Assembly: GCA_002869605.1 (NCBI GenBank)
Contig: PKUI01000096.1
Span: forward strand, 1 to 21,808
Length of the DNA stretch: 21,808 nt
Direction: 5' to 3'
DNA from: Desulfuromonas sp.
GTDB lineage: Bacteria > Desulfobacterota > Desulfuromonadia > Desulfuromonadales > SZUA-401
Below, one piece after another: positions 6,873 to 14,233 of this stretch. The notes beneath the pieces are model-generated. The model was not told where the DNA came from and made no database searches. It saw only the letters and a program-made list of their open reading frames with translations. The position numbers and the translations under genes are program-made. Position 1 is the first letter of the stretch. Every line of letters starts with the position of its first letter.

Positions 6873-7741
6873 GAGGTCAAATGCTCCATGACCACACGCC
6901 GCATAACCTCCTCGGGGGCCGGACCGCCGGTAAACTGTTCGAACTGCAGCACCGCCTGGTTGATGAACATCTCGACACCGGAGATGGTCTTGAGCCCTTT
7001 ACCCTTCGCTTCGCGCAGCAGGCGGGTCTCGAGCGGATTGTAGACGATGTCGAACACCGTCTGCCCGGAGCGGAACAGCTCCTGCGGCACCAGGGTGGCG
7101 TCCTCCTTCGGATGCATGCCGACCGGCGTACCGTGGATGATCACGTCAGCCTGCGACATGGCCGTAACCAGAGAGGCGTCATCGAGAGGCTCGGGAATGA
7201 TCAGCGCCTCGGTATGCTTGCGCAGGTCATCGCTGAGACCGGTGAGCATCTCCTGGTTGATATCGAGCAGGCGCAACTCCTTGAGCGCGGCCTGTTGTGC
7301 GAGGGTAAAGGCGACGGCACGGGCAGCGCCACCACAACCGAGCATCAGCACCGACTTGCCGTCGAGTTCGACGCCGGCATCAGTCAGCGCCTTCAGTGCC
7401 CCGGGGCCGTCGGTACCGAGTCCGACCAGGCGGCCATCCTCCTGCTTGACCACGGTATTGATCGAACCGATCACACGGTCCACCTCGACCACCTCGTCGA
7501 CATACTTCATCACCTCGACCTTGTGCGGAATGGTGACGCTCAACCCCCTGAAATTGTGCATTGCACGCATCCCGGAGAGCATCGCAGCAACATCTTCGAC
7601 CTGGCACGGCAGGTAGATATAATCGAGTCCAAGCTCGGCATAACCGGCGTTGTGGATGGCCGGTGACAGACTGTGTGACACCGGGTTGCCGATGACCGCG
7701 CAGACCCGGGTGTGGAAATTGACTGACAAACGATCTTTCAT
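6869..7741 (-). CDS. aroE: Shikimate dehydrogenase
   Basis: 290 residues. It reduces 3-dehydroshikimate to shikimate with NADPH. Substrate site: SLSP (24-27), TIPHK with catalytic Lys74, Asn95 in SINTV, and catalytic Asp111. The NADP-binding fold has GCGGAARAVAF, and the C-terminal helix motif is GVEMFINQAVLQFE. One oddity is that the usual NTDG motif reads GTDG, with Gly109 where Asn is normal. The catalytic Lys and Asp are intact, so it is probably active, though a quinate/shikimate-like variant specificity is possible. A good ribosome site (AGGAGGT, complement at 7745-7751) sits just upstream of the ATG. A possible -10 (TAGGAT, complement at 7777-7782) with a weak TTTTGT -35 17 nt upstream may be the promoter. 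First gene of the aroE-aroK-macrodomain operon. Confidence 0.93.
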   Translation of the reverse strand: MKDRLSVNFHTRVCAVIGNPVSHSLSPAIHNAGYAELGLDYIYLPCQVEDVAAMLSGMRAMHNFRGLSVTIPHKVEVMKYVDEVVEVDRVIGSINTVVKQEDGRLVGLGTDGPGALKALTDAGVELDGKSVLMLGCGGAARAVAFTLAQQAALKELRLLDINQEMLTGLSDDLRKHTEALIIPEPLDDASLVTAMSQADVIIHGTPVGMHPKEDATLVPQELFRSGQTVFDIVYNPLETRLLREAKGKGLKTISGVEMFINQAVLQFEQFTGGPAPEEVMRRVVMEHLTS

Positions 7742-7820
7742 GGGACCTCCTGCATACTGAATGACATCGAGCTGCTATCCTAGCGCAGCGGCCCGCCAGA
7801 CAAAAGGGGAAACCTCACGC

Positions 7821-7852
7821 AAAAATACCGGCCCCGAATTTAGGGCCGGTAT
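7821..7852 (-). terminator. Intrinsic terminator of the glutamine amidotransferase gene
   Basis: Read on the minus strand, a perfect 10-bp stem (ATACCGGCCC at 7825-7834 and GGGCCGGTAT at 7843-7852) with an 8-nt loop is followed by TTTT. It lies about 120 nt past the amidotransferase stop and upstream of the aroE promoter region, insulating the two units. Confidence 0.85.
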
Positions 7853-7970
7853 CTTCTGTACACCACGAAACAAAAGGAGGAAGAAGGTCCCCTCGGCTCA
7901 CCTGCCACAATGAGCCGAAGTTGACTTCACTATACTGAAATCGATTATCACTTGCAAGCAAATAAATGAC

Positions 7971-8654
7971 CTAATCGGTTTTTTTTATGCTACCACACAG
8001 CACGAGGAAATTTTCGAACAGCCTGTCCCATGTCGGCTGCCAGTCCCCTTGCGCCGCGACAAATTCACCGACATACTCGCCGGGCCGTTTGAGCAGGGCG
8101 TTCCAACCGACAACGATCGTCGCTTCGACCTCCGGGTGAAACTGTAGTGCATAAGCGTTGCGGTACCGGAATGCCTGGTGCGGGCAGACATTGGAGGAAG
8201 CCAGCAGCTGTGCATCCGCCGGCGGATCGAAGCTGTCGTTGTGCCACTGCAGCGCCGGGAAGGCCCTGGCAACACCGGAAAACAACGGATCGTCGAGGGC
8301 TGCATCAGCGAGCTGTATCCGGCAGACCCCCCGTTCAGCGTGGCGCCTGGCATGCACCGCTCCTCCAAGAGCCGCAGCAAGCAATTGGGCGCCAAGACAG
8401 ATGGTCAGCAGCGGCCAACCACCTGCGGTCGCCTCCTGCATCCATTCTTTGAGCGGCTCCAGCCACGGGTAACGCTCCTCCTCGTAGGCCCCCATGGTCC
8501 CGCCGAGTACCAGCACCCCGTCCCCCGTCTGGAGTTTCGGAAGGCTGTCCCCCTCATGGAGACGACAACACTGCCAGGCAACCTGGCGTTCATCAAGCAG
8601 CCTGGCGTAGCGGCCAGGCGGCACCAAATCCTGATGCTGCAAAATCCAGAACAT
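7971..8654 (-). CDS. Class I glutamine amidotransferase domain protein
   Basis: 227 residues, a free-standing GATase1 domain. The triad is visible: Cys86 in TICLGAQLLA, His173 and Glu175 in LQFHPEVE. The oxyanion region (VLVLGGTMGAYEE) and the WHNDSF segment fit the YfeJ/GuaA-like group of stand-alone amidotransferases. These proteins release ammonia from glutamine, or, in related members, hydrolyse gamma-glutamyl bonds; there is no synthetase partner beside it, so the acceptor is unknown. A purine-rich ribosome site (GGCGCGGGAGC) precedes the ATG. It is monocistronic, with its own terminator at 7821-7852. Confidence 0.87.
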   Translation of the reverse strand: MFWILQHQDLVPPGRYARLLDERQVAWQCCRLHEGDSLPKLQTGDGVLVLGGTMGAYEEERYPWLEPLKEWMQEATAGGWPLLTICLGAQLLAAALGGAVHARRHAERGVCRIQLADAALDDPLFSGVARAFPALQWHNDSFDPPADAQLLASSNVCPHQAFRYRNAYALQFHPEVEATIVVGWNALLKRPGEYVGEFVAAQGDWQPTWDRLFENFLVLCGSIKKTD

Positions 8655-8810
8655 GCTCCCGCGCCTTTCTGACTCAGGTGAATGTTCAATCCATAGCAGT
8701 GATCATACCAAAAATGGCGCCGCCGCCAGGCCCCGGCTGATCAACGTTCCCAACTCCCCCCCCCGCAGCAATTGCTCAAGGAAAAGGCAGAGACGGCAAA
8801 TGCGTGCATT

Positions 8811-10916
8811 TTAGCGGGCAGTTCTCCGGTTCCCCCTGAAGCGTGCCTTGAGCGTACTCAGGCCCTGCTTTTCACCGATCACGGTCAGCTGATCACCGTC
8901 GGCGAGCACCGTGTTGCCGTTTGGCACGAATGATCGTCCCTCGCGGCTGAGCAGCGCCACCAGGCAGCCAGGTGGCAGTCCGGCGTCGCGTAACGCCAGA
9001 CCGATCAGCTGCTCGGCGGGACGGTTGCGCCGCAGCGACAGGGTCAGGAAGCGCTCGTCCTGAAGCAGGCTGGCACGCAGTTCCTGCTCCGTGGTTGCGC
9101 TATCCCATTCGACGACAAAGCTCTCTTCGTCAACCCGCTCGGCGATCCGTGCCAGGATCCGCAGATGCTGGGTCGGGTTGCTGTCGGGACTGACCAGGAA
9201 GAACACAGCGTTCAACTCGACCTCCTGGTCCTCTTCAAGAGTCAGGGGGTTGTAGGTCATCATCCGCACCCCCCGACAGGCCCGAACCAGCACCATCTCG
9301 GCCTGCTCGATCCGATCGGTGCGAAAATGCGGCAACGCCACGCCACGCGTCACCGGGGTGGCACCGATACGGGTACCCTCCATGACCTGTTCGATGATCT
9401 CTTCAACCGTCAACGGAATCACCGAACGGAGCTTGAACGCCACCAACTGCAACAGTTCGTCGAAGCTGGTCTCCTGATCGACATCGAAGACCAGGCTGCG
9501 CGCCACGATCTCGTCAAACGGGTCCTCGTCGCGCAACCCCTTCTCGCGCAGGATTCCACGCAGTTCGGTGTCGAGATCGTGGTGTTTATGCCTCCCCAAC
9601 CGTTCGAAGACATGGTAGATCCCCCCGGCACGGCTGACGCGCTGACGCGCGTAGCGAACGTACCAGACGGTCGATACGGCGATCAGACCGAGGGAGAAGA
9701 GAGTCGGCACCGGCCCCATCTCGAAGATCAGATAGAGCGGGGCAAGGATGCCGACGATCTGCATCCAGGGGTAAAACGGCGATCGGTAGCCGGGGTCGTA
9801 GGATTCGATCTGGCTCTCACGCATCACAATCACCGCCAGGCAGACCAGGGCGAACATCAGCAACTGAAAGGCACTCGCCAGTTTGGCGATGCGCAACGGA
9901 TCGAACAGCAGGATAATCAGTACGATCGACAGCAGGGTGACGAGAATCCCGTTCAGCGGTGTACCATGGCGGCTCAGTTTGCGGAACATGGCGGGAAGCA
10001 GGTGATCCCGGCTCATGGCCAACGGGTAGCGCGAGGCGCTCATGATGCCGGCGTTGGCAACCGAGACAAAGGCCGCCAACGCCGCCAGTGACAGCAGGTA
10101 AACCCCCCAGTCGCCGAAGGCGATGCGTGCCGCATCCGCAACCGGCGTCAGGCTGCCCTGCAGCTGCTCCGGCGGAACCAGCCCGACAATGACCGCCGTG
10201 CCAAAGCCATAGATCAGAATCGATGAGGTGAGCGCCAGAATCACCCCCCGTGGCAAATTGTGTTCCGGGTTACGCACCTCTTCGGATAGACTCGCCACCT
10301 TGGTGACTCCGACATAACTGATATAAACCAGTCCGGCCGTCGATACGATCGCATCAAAACCGGCTGCAAAAAAATCGTTAAAATAGCGGGGCTGAAGCTG
10401 GGGGGCAGAGCCGGCAAAAAAGATCGACAGGATCCCCAGCAACAGAAACACCAGAAACACCTGCAGATGCCCCCCCTTGGAAGTACCAAACATGTTAACC
10501 AGGGCAAGTACGACCGCGATCGTCAACGCTACAGGAACGATTTCGAGTTCAGGAAGAAACAGGGCAATGTATGCCCCCATACCGATCAGGGCAAAGGCGA
10601 CCTTGAGGATCAGCGCCAGCCAGGTGCCGATGCCACCGATGGTGCCGAGATACGGCCCCAGGGAGCGGTCGAGGAAATAGTAGACACCACCGGCCCGTGG
10701 CATCGCCGTCGCCAGCTCGATAATGCTGAACATGGCCGGGATCAGAGGGATGGCCGCCAACAGGTAGGCGAGGACCAGCGCGGGGCCGGCCTGTGCCGCG
10801 GCAATCCCCGGCAGCAGGAAGAATCCGGCGCTCAGCGTCGCCCCGGTGGCAATCGCATAGACATCGAGTAACTTGAGCTCCTTGCTAAGCCTTTTTTGCT
10901 TTCCCGCAGCGCCCAT
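8811..10916 (-). CDS. APC-family amino-acid permease fused to EIIA-like and RCK_C domains
   Basis: 701 residues. Residues about 12-425 are an APC-superfamily transporter with around 12 membrane spans: the opening YAIATGATLSAGFFLLPGIA, the PRAGGVYYFLDRSLG signature of helix 3, SYVGVTKVASLSEEVRNPE, and SASRYPLAMSRD. Residues about 430-470 are a linker. Residues about 475-620 are a PTS EIIA type-2-like domain with the conserved His530 in GVALPHFRTD. The last 70 residues are a TrkA-C/RCK_C ligand-binding domain (LRDAGLPPGCLVALLSREG…VLADGDQLTVIGE). The likely role is uptake or exchange of an amino acid or amine, gated by a bound ligand or by phosphorylation. It is transcribed away from fabH, and the two share the 180-nt gap upstream. 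Confidence 0.88.
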   Translation of the reverse strand: MGAAGKQKRLSKELKLLDVYAIATGATLSAGFFLLPGIAAAQAGPALVLAYLLAAIPLIPAMFSIIELATAMPRAGGVYYFLDRSLGPYLGTIGGIGTWLALILKVAFALIGMGAYIALFLPELEIVPVALTIAVVLALVNMFGTSKGGHLQVFLVFLLLGILSIFFAGSAPQLQPRYFNDFFAAGFDAIVSTAGLVYISYVGVTKVASLSEEVRNPEHNLPRGVILALTSSILIYGFGTAVIVGLVPPEQLQGSLTPVADAARIAFGDWGVYLLSLAALAAFVSVANAGIMSASRYPLAMSRDHLLPAMFRKLSRHGTPLNGILVTLLSIVLIILLFDPLRIAKLASAFQLLMFALVCLAVIVMRESQIESYDPGYRSPFYPWMQIVGILAPLYLIFEMGPVPTLFSLGLIAVSTVWYVRYARQRVSRAGGIYHVFERLGRHKHHDLDTELRGILREKGLRDEDPFDEIVARSLVFDVDQETSFDELLQLVAFKLRSVIPLTVEEIIEQVMEGTRIGATPVTRGVALPHFRTDRIEQAEMVLVRACRGVRMMTYNPLTLEEDQEVELNAVFFLVSPDSNPTQHLRILARIAERVDEESFVVEWDSATTEQELRASLLQDERFLTLSLRRNRPAEQLIGLALRDAGLPPGCLVALLSREGRSFVPNGNTVLADGDQLTVIGEKQGLSTLKARFRGNRRTAR

Positions 10917-11036
10917 AACTCCCCTTCCGACATCACATTAAACGACACCCAATGGCGTGTGAACTTTCAAGATACCAGAAGCGACTCAGGTTGGGAAACC
11001 AGTTCGATAATCTATCCCCTCGAAAGCAGCTTGAAA

Positions 11037-11065
11037 TTGCTCACCAGTTTGAAGTGTGCTAGGCT
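11037..11065 (+). promoter_or_regulatory. Candidate sigma-70 promoter for the fabH-hemerythrin unit
   Basis: TTGCTC (11037-11042) and TAGGCT (11060-11065) are separated by exactly 17 nt, about 30 nt ahead of the fabH start. Each hexamer matches the consensus only partly, so the call is tentative. Confidence 0.35.
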
Positions 11066-11096
11066 ATGGCTCCCCTTGGAAAGGAGTCTCCACCCC

Positions 11097-12086
11097 ATGA
11101 ACCAGCGTCCTCTCGCCATGATCCTGGGAACAGGTTGCGCGACACCCGAAAAAATACTCACCAATGCCGACCTTGAAAAGATAGTCGACACTTCCGACGA
11201 ATGGATCACGACCCGCACCGGTATTCGCCAGCGACATGTCGCCGAACCGGGCAAGCCGCTCTCAGAACTGGCAACCGAAGCTGCCCGACAGGCCCTCGAG
11301 AACGCCGGCGTCAAAGCCGAAGAAATCGACCTGATTATCGTCGGCACAGTCACCGGGGATATGAAGTTTCCGGCCACGGCCTGCCTGATCCAGCAGCAAC
11401 TCGGGGCCAAACAGGCCGCGGCTTTCGATCTCTCAGCTGCCTGCTCCGGCTTTCTGTACGGCCTGCAGGTTGCCGAAGGGCTGATGGCCGTCAACGGTTA
11501 TCAGCGCATTCTGCTGATTGGTGGAGAGGTCCTTACTTCGATGGTCAACTGGCAGGATCGCGACACCTGCGTGCTGTTCGGAGACGGGGCCGGAGCCGTG
11601 GTGCTCGGACCGGCTCAGGACGGGCGTGGCGTACTGTACGCCAACATGTTCTGCGACGGGAATCATAGCCGACTGCTCTACAATGCAGGCGGCGGCAGCC
11701 TCAATCCCCCCAGCGCCGAGAACATCGCTTCGGGGATACATGCCATTAAAATGGAAGGGCAGGAAGTCTTTCGCCACGCCGTCGTCTCGATGTGCACGGC
11801 CCTGAAAAAGGCCCTCAAACAGACAGGACTGACCATCGAGGACATCGACCTGCTGATTCCGCACCAGGCCAACCTGCGCATCATCGAAGCCGTCGGCAAA
11901 CGCTTCAAACTCCCGGAGGAGAAGGTCTTCGTCAATGTCGACCGTTACGGTAACACCTCGGCCGCCTCGATCCCCATTGCCCTCGACGAGGTCTTGCGCA
12001 GTGGGCGGGTCGAATCTGGGGCCCTGGTTGCCATGGTCACCTTCGGCGCCGGCTTCACCTGGGCGGCAAGCATCATCCGGATCTAG
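11097..12086 (+). CDS. fabH: 3-oxoacyl-ACP synthase III (KAS III, FabH type)
   Basis: 329 residues from the ATG preceded by AAGGAG (11081-11086). An in-frame ATG-type start about 200 nt further upstream adds residues unlike any FabH and is rejected. It condenses an acyl-CoA primer with malonyl-ACP to begin fatty-acid synthesis. The catalytic triad is intact: Cys116 in LSAACSGFLYG, His256 in IPHQAN, Asn286 in GNTSAAS. The N-terminal WITTRTGIRQRH and the GDGAGAVVL loop are standard. It is not in a fab cluster: the neighbours are a divergent transporter and a hemerythrin gene 29 nt downstream. It may therefore be an additional or specialised KAS III rather than the only one; the window cannot decide this. 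Confidence 0.92.
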   Translation: MNQRPLAMILGTGCATPEKILTNADLEKIVDTSDEWITTRTGIRQRHVAEPGKPLSELATEAARQALENAGVKAEEIDLIIVGTVTGDMKFPATACLIQQQLGAKQAAAFDLSAACSGFLYGLQVAEGLMAVNGYQRILLIGGEVLTSMVNWQDRDTCVLFGDGAGAVVLGPAQDGRGVLYANMFCDGNHSRLLYNAGGGSLNPPSAENIASGIHAIKMEGQEVFRHAVVSMCTALKKALKQTGLTIEDIDLLIPHQANLRIIEAVGKRFKLPEEKVFVNVDRYGNTSAASIPIALDEVLRSGRVESGALVAMVTFGAGFTWAASIIRI

Positions 12087-12115
12087 CAACGACGTTTCGC
12101 AAACAGGAGCAGCCC

Positions 12116-12526
12116 ATGCTTACGGACTGGAACAGCAACCTCGAGACCGGGCACGATGAAATCGATGCACAACACCGAAAGCTGCTCGAACACTTCCAGC
12201 TTTTCAGCGACGCCTGTCGTAACGGCAAGGGCAAGCAGCAGATTACCGAGCTCTGCACGTTCCTCGAAAGCTACGTCGTTGAACATTTCGACAGTGAAGA
12301 GTCGCTGATGACGCGCTACAACTATCCCTTTATCACCACCCACCGCCTTGAGCACAAGGGGTTCACAGCCAAGCTGCGTCATCTCAAATACGAGGTCGTG
12401 CAGGATCGGATCACTTTGCCACTGATCATTGAAACGAGTGAAAACCTCCTGCGCTGGCTCCTCGAACACATCCTTAAAACCGACGTTCAGATGGCGGAAT
12501 TTTTCAGGTCACAGACCCCATCCTGA
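12116..12526 (+). CDS. Bacteriohemerythrin
   Basis: 136 residues, a single hemerythrin domain that binds O2 at a di-iron centre in the cytoplasm. All seven expected iron ligands are present with canonical spacing: His20, His57, Glu61, His76, His80, His118 and Asp123. The start is supported by CAGGAG shortly before the ATG, and the gene lies 29 nt after fabH in the same direction, so co-transcription is likely. In an anaerobe or microaerophile such a protein is expected to buffer or deliver oxygen, or to protect oxygen-sensitive enzymes. Its link to the KAS III gene is unexplained. Confidence 0.95.
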   Translation: MLTDWNSNLETGHDEIDAQHRKLLEHFQLFSDACRNGKGKQQITELCTFLESYVVEHFDSEESLMTRYNYPFITTHRLEHKGFTAKLRHLKYEVVQDRITLPLIIETSENLLRWLLEHILKTDVQMAEFFRSQTPS

Positions 12527-12577
12527 GCAGGAACCCAGAAATAAAGTAAGTTTTTTTCAAAAAATCAACAATTTCCC

Positions 12578-12607
12578 TTGCATTTGTAAAGATTCCTCCG
12601 TTATGGT
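12578..12607 (+). promoter_or_regulatory. Candidate promoter of the cold-shock gene
   Basis: TTGCAT (12578-12583) and TATGGT (12602-12607) are spaced by 18 nt. Transcription from near 12614 would give a leader of about 160 nt before the csp start, a length characteristic of cold-shock mRNAs. Confidence 0.5.
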
Positions 12608-12676
12608 AGTCCCACTTAAGAACGTTTGTGTAAGTTTGGCTCCATAAAATGACACCGTGTCATCAGGAAATCGACG

Positions 12677-12707
12677 CACAGACCCTCTCTTGGGGTGTGT
12701 GTTTTTT
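12677..12707 (+). promoter_or_regulatory. Terminator-like hairpin inside the csp leader
   Basis: CACAGACCC (12677-12685) pairs with GGGTGTGTG (12693-12701), with one G-G mismatch and a 7-nt loop, and is followed directly by six T. It lies about 70 nt before the csp ATG, between the predicted promoter and the gene. If it folds in RNA it could attenuate csp transcription and be opened in the cold or by Csp itself. Two smaller palindromes accompany it: TGACAC/GTGTCA at 12650-12662 and CCCTG/CAGGG at 12745-12758, the latter just before the GGAG ribosome site at 12763-12766. Confidence 0.5.
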
Positions 12708-12774
12708 ATTACCAGCGGAGCAAAGTTACACAGCACAGAACAATCCCTGATCACAGGGGCATGGAGAAAAAGCA

Positions 12775-12975
12775 ATGGCAGAAGGTACAGTAAAATGGTT
12801 CAACGACACCAAGGGTTTCGGCTTCATCGAGCAGGACAACGGTCCTGACGTGTTTGTCCACTTCTCGGCTATTCAGGGTGACGGCTTCAAGTCTCTCGCT
12901 GAAGGCGACCGCGTCTCTTTCGACGTTGTTGATGGCCAGAAAGGCCCCCAGTCGGCTAACGTGCAGAAGATTTAA
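12775..12975 (+). CDS. Cold-shock domain protein (CspA family)
   Basis: 66 residues, the usual single cold-shock domain. It is an OB-fold protein binding single-stranded nucleic acid and acting as an RNA chaperone. The opening [18 protein letters not shown] contains RNP1, VFVHFSAI is RNP2, and the ending [10 protein letters not shown] is typical. The ribosome site GGAG (12763-12766) is 8 nt from the ATG. The gene has a long structured leader and a strong terminator of its own directly after the stop. Codon use is biased as expected for a well-expressed gene. Which of the paralogous csp genes it corresponds to cannot be told. Confidence 0.96.
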   Translation: MAEGTVKWFNDTKGFGFIEQDNGPDVFVHFSAIQGDGFKSLAEGDRVSFDVVDGQKGPQSANVQKI

Positions 12976-12998
12976 GCTGAACAACTGCAGACTGTCCA

Positions 12999-13032
12999 GA
13001 AAGCCCCGCATTCTTGCGGGGCTTTCTTTTTT
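12999..13032 (+). terminator. Strong intrinsic terminator of the csp gene
   Basis: A perfect 12-bp stem, GAAAGCCCCGCA (12999-13010) with TGCGGGGCTTTC (13015-13026), a 4-nt loop and six T. It lies 23 nt after the csp stop and ends 17 nt before the next start codon. Confidence 0.95.
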
Positions 13033-13049
13033 ATCTCGACGAAAGGAAA

Positions 13050-13199
13050 ATGATGGCTCGCAAACCGAATTACAACTTTGAAAAACGCCAGAAAGAACTC
13101 GCCAAGAAAGCCAAAAAAGAAGAAAAGCGTCAGCGCAAGTTGGAAAAATCCAAGGGCGAAGAGACCGACGAAGCCCCCGAAACACCTGAAGAAGACTAA
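13050..13199 (+). CDS. Small highly charged Lys/Glu-rich protein after csp
   Basis: 49 residues if the first of two adjacent ATG codons is used, 48 from the second (13053), which follows AAAGGA (13043-13048). The sequence begins ARKPNYNFEKRQKELAKKAK and ends with an acidic tail (ETDEAPETPEED). It has no hydrophobic core and is predicted as one basic helix with a disordered acidic end. Small proteins of this kind (RKPNYNFEKRQKE…) are conserved in many proteobacteria but lack an assigned function; from composition an RNA- or ribosome-associated role is plausible. It sits just beyond the csp terminator, so it depends on read-through or on a promoter I cannot see. Its TAA is one base from the stop of the convergent LysR gene. 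Confidence 0.8.
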   Translation: MMARKPNYNFEKRQKELAKKAKKEEKRQRKLEKSKGEETDEAPETPEED

Positions 13200-13200
13200 A

Positions 13201-14091
13201 CTAGACGTCTGTACCGAATCGGCCCGCAAGAACACGCAGTTCGCCCCAAAGTCGACTGGCCACCGGACCAGGCTCCCGGCCACGCCTCCGTGCCACCCGG
13301 ATCTCCAGCGGCATCACAACCTCAAAATCACGTATCTCAAGACGGACGAGATCTCCAGAATCGAGAGCATCCTGTACCAGGTGACGTTGCAGGCGCCCCC
13401 AACCTAGCCCGGCCAGGATAATCTCTTTCTTCGTCTGGTGGTCGTTCACGAACCAGCAGCGCCCTTCGTCGAGCAGACCGTAACTCCCCCCCGTATCCTG
13501 GCGGCTCGAATCCCTCACCACTACCTGGGCCAGTTCTCGAACCTGCGCCAGACTCAACATCCCCTCCGGAGCAAAACCGGGTGCAGCCACCGCCACCATC
13601 TCGGTCGTTAATAACTTAAACGACTCCAGGTTCATATCATCCTCGAACCATGGGGTGATCGCCAGATCGGCCTCACCCTGCTGCAACCTTTCCAGCGCAC
13701 CACGAATCGTCTCTCCCAACAGGCTGAAACGGGTCGAGGGATAGCGCCGTTCACACCCCCCCAGGGTGCCGAGTAGTGCGGGCATGGGGCAACTCGCTTC
13801 AACAGCGACCCTGACCTCCGGTTCGGCGCCTGCCTCCAGCAGTCGTGCAAGGCCACGCAGTTCCTCAGCGTGCCCCAAAAGCTGACGTGCCTTGTGACAA
13901 AAAGCCTCACCTTCCGGTGTCAATTTCGCACGGTAGCTCTCGCGATCGAGCAGATTCAGGTTAAACTCTTCTTCAAGCTTGCGTATGCCGACGCTGACCG
14001 TCGGCTGGGTCCGCAACAGTGCCTCGGCAGCAGCCAACACACTCCCCGAGTCGGCAACCTGCACCAGCATGCGCAATTGTTCCAATGTCAT
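13201..14091 (-). CDS. LysR-family transcriptional regulator
   Basis: 296 residues starting MTLEQLRMLVQVADSGSV. GGAGG four bases before this ATG supports it over an in-frame ATG seven codons upstream. The N-terminal winged HTH (about 1-60) has the family pattern AAAEALLRTQPTVSVGIRKLEEEF and LLDRESYRAKLTPEGE. Residues about 88-290 form the two-lobed effector domain (VRVAVEASCP, ADLAITPWFE). LysR proteins usually control the gene transcribed away from them, which here is the yceI-like gene across a 142-nt AT-rich gap with two dyads (see 14118-14169). The effector is unknown. The gene has no room for a terminator: it converges on the small protein gene with a one-base gap. Confidence 0.92.
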   Translation of the reverse strand: MTLEQLRMLVQVADSGSVLAAAEALLRTQPTVSVGIRKLEEEFNLNLLDRESYRAKLTPEGEAFCHKARQLLGHAEELRGLARLLEAGAEPEVRVAVEASCPMPALLGTLGGCERRYPSTRFSLLGETIRGALERLQQGEADLAITPWFEDDMNLESFKLLTTEMVAVAAPGFAPEGMLSLAQVRELAQVVVRDSSRQDTGGSYGLLDEGRCWFVNDHQTKKEIILAGLGWGRLQRHLVQDALDSGDLVRLEIRDFEVVMPLEIRVARRRGREPGPVASRLWGELRVLAGRFGTDV

Positions 14092-14117
14092 AAGGCCTCC
14101 ATATGCCCTCACACTCT

Positions 14118-14169
14118 ATAGACAATAACTATCAAGTCAATGACTATTAAATATTATCTATCAATATAG
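14118..14169. promoter_or_regulatory. Divergent LysR/yceI control region with two dyads
   Basis: ATAG-N7-CTAT at 14118-14132 fits the T-N11-A LysR box, and CTAT-N4-ATAG lies at 14158-14169. The intervening sequence is very AT-rich. TATAGT at 14165-14170 is a possible -10 for the yceI-like gene and TATAGA (minus strand, complement at 14116-14121) a possible -10 for the regulator, so both dyads would overlap promoters. Binding by the adjacent LysR protein is an inference. Confidence 0.45.
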
Positions 14170-14233
14170 TGTCCTGATAAACTGGCCACAAGTTCAAGAA
14201 AACATTCACAAACAGAAGAAAAGGAGTTTCCCC

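Noticed and set aside
9165..10091. Plus-strand open frame of 308 codons inside the transporter gene
   Set aside because: Opposite-strand shadow of the APC-EIIA-RCK_C protein, rich in His, Gln and Asp.
10896..11096. Extended N-terminus for the KAS III protein
   Set aside because: The extra residues are unlike FabH, cross the promoter region, and a proper ribosome site precedes 11097.
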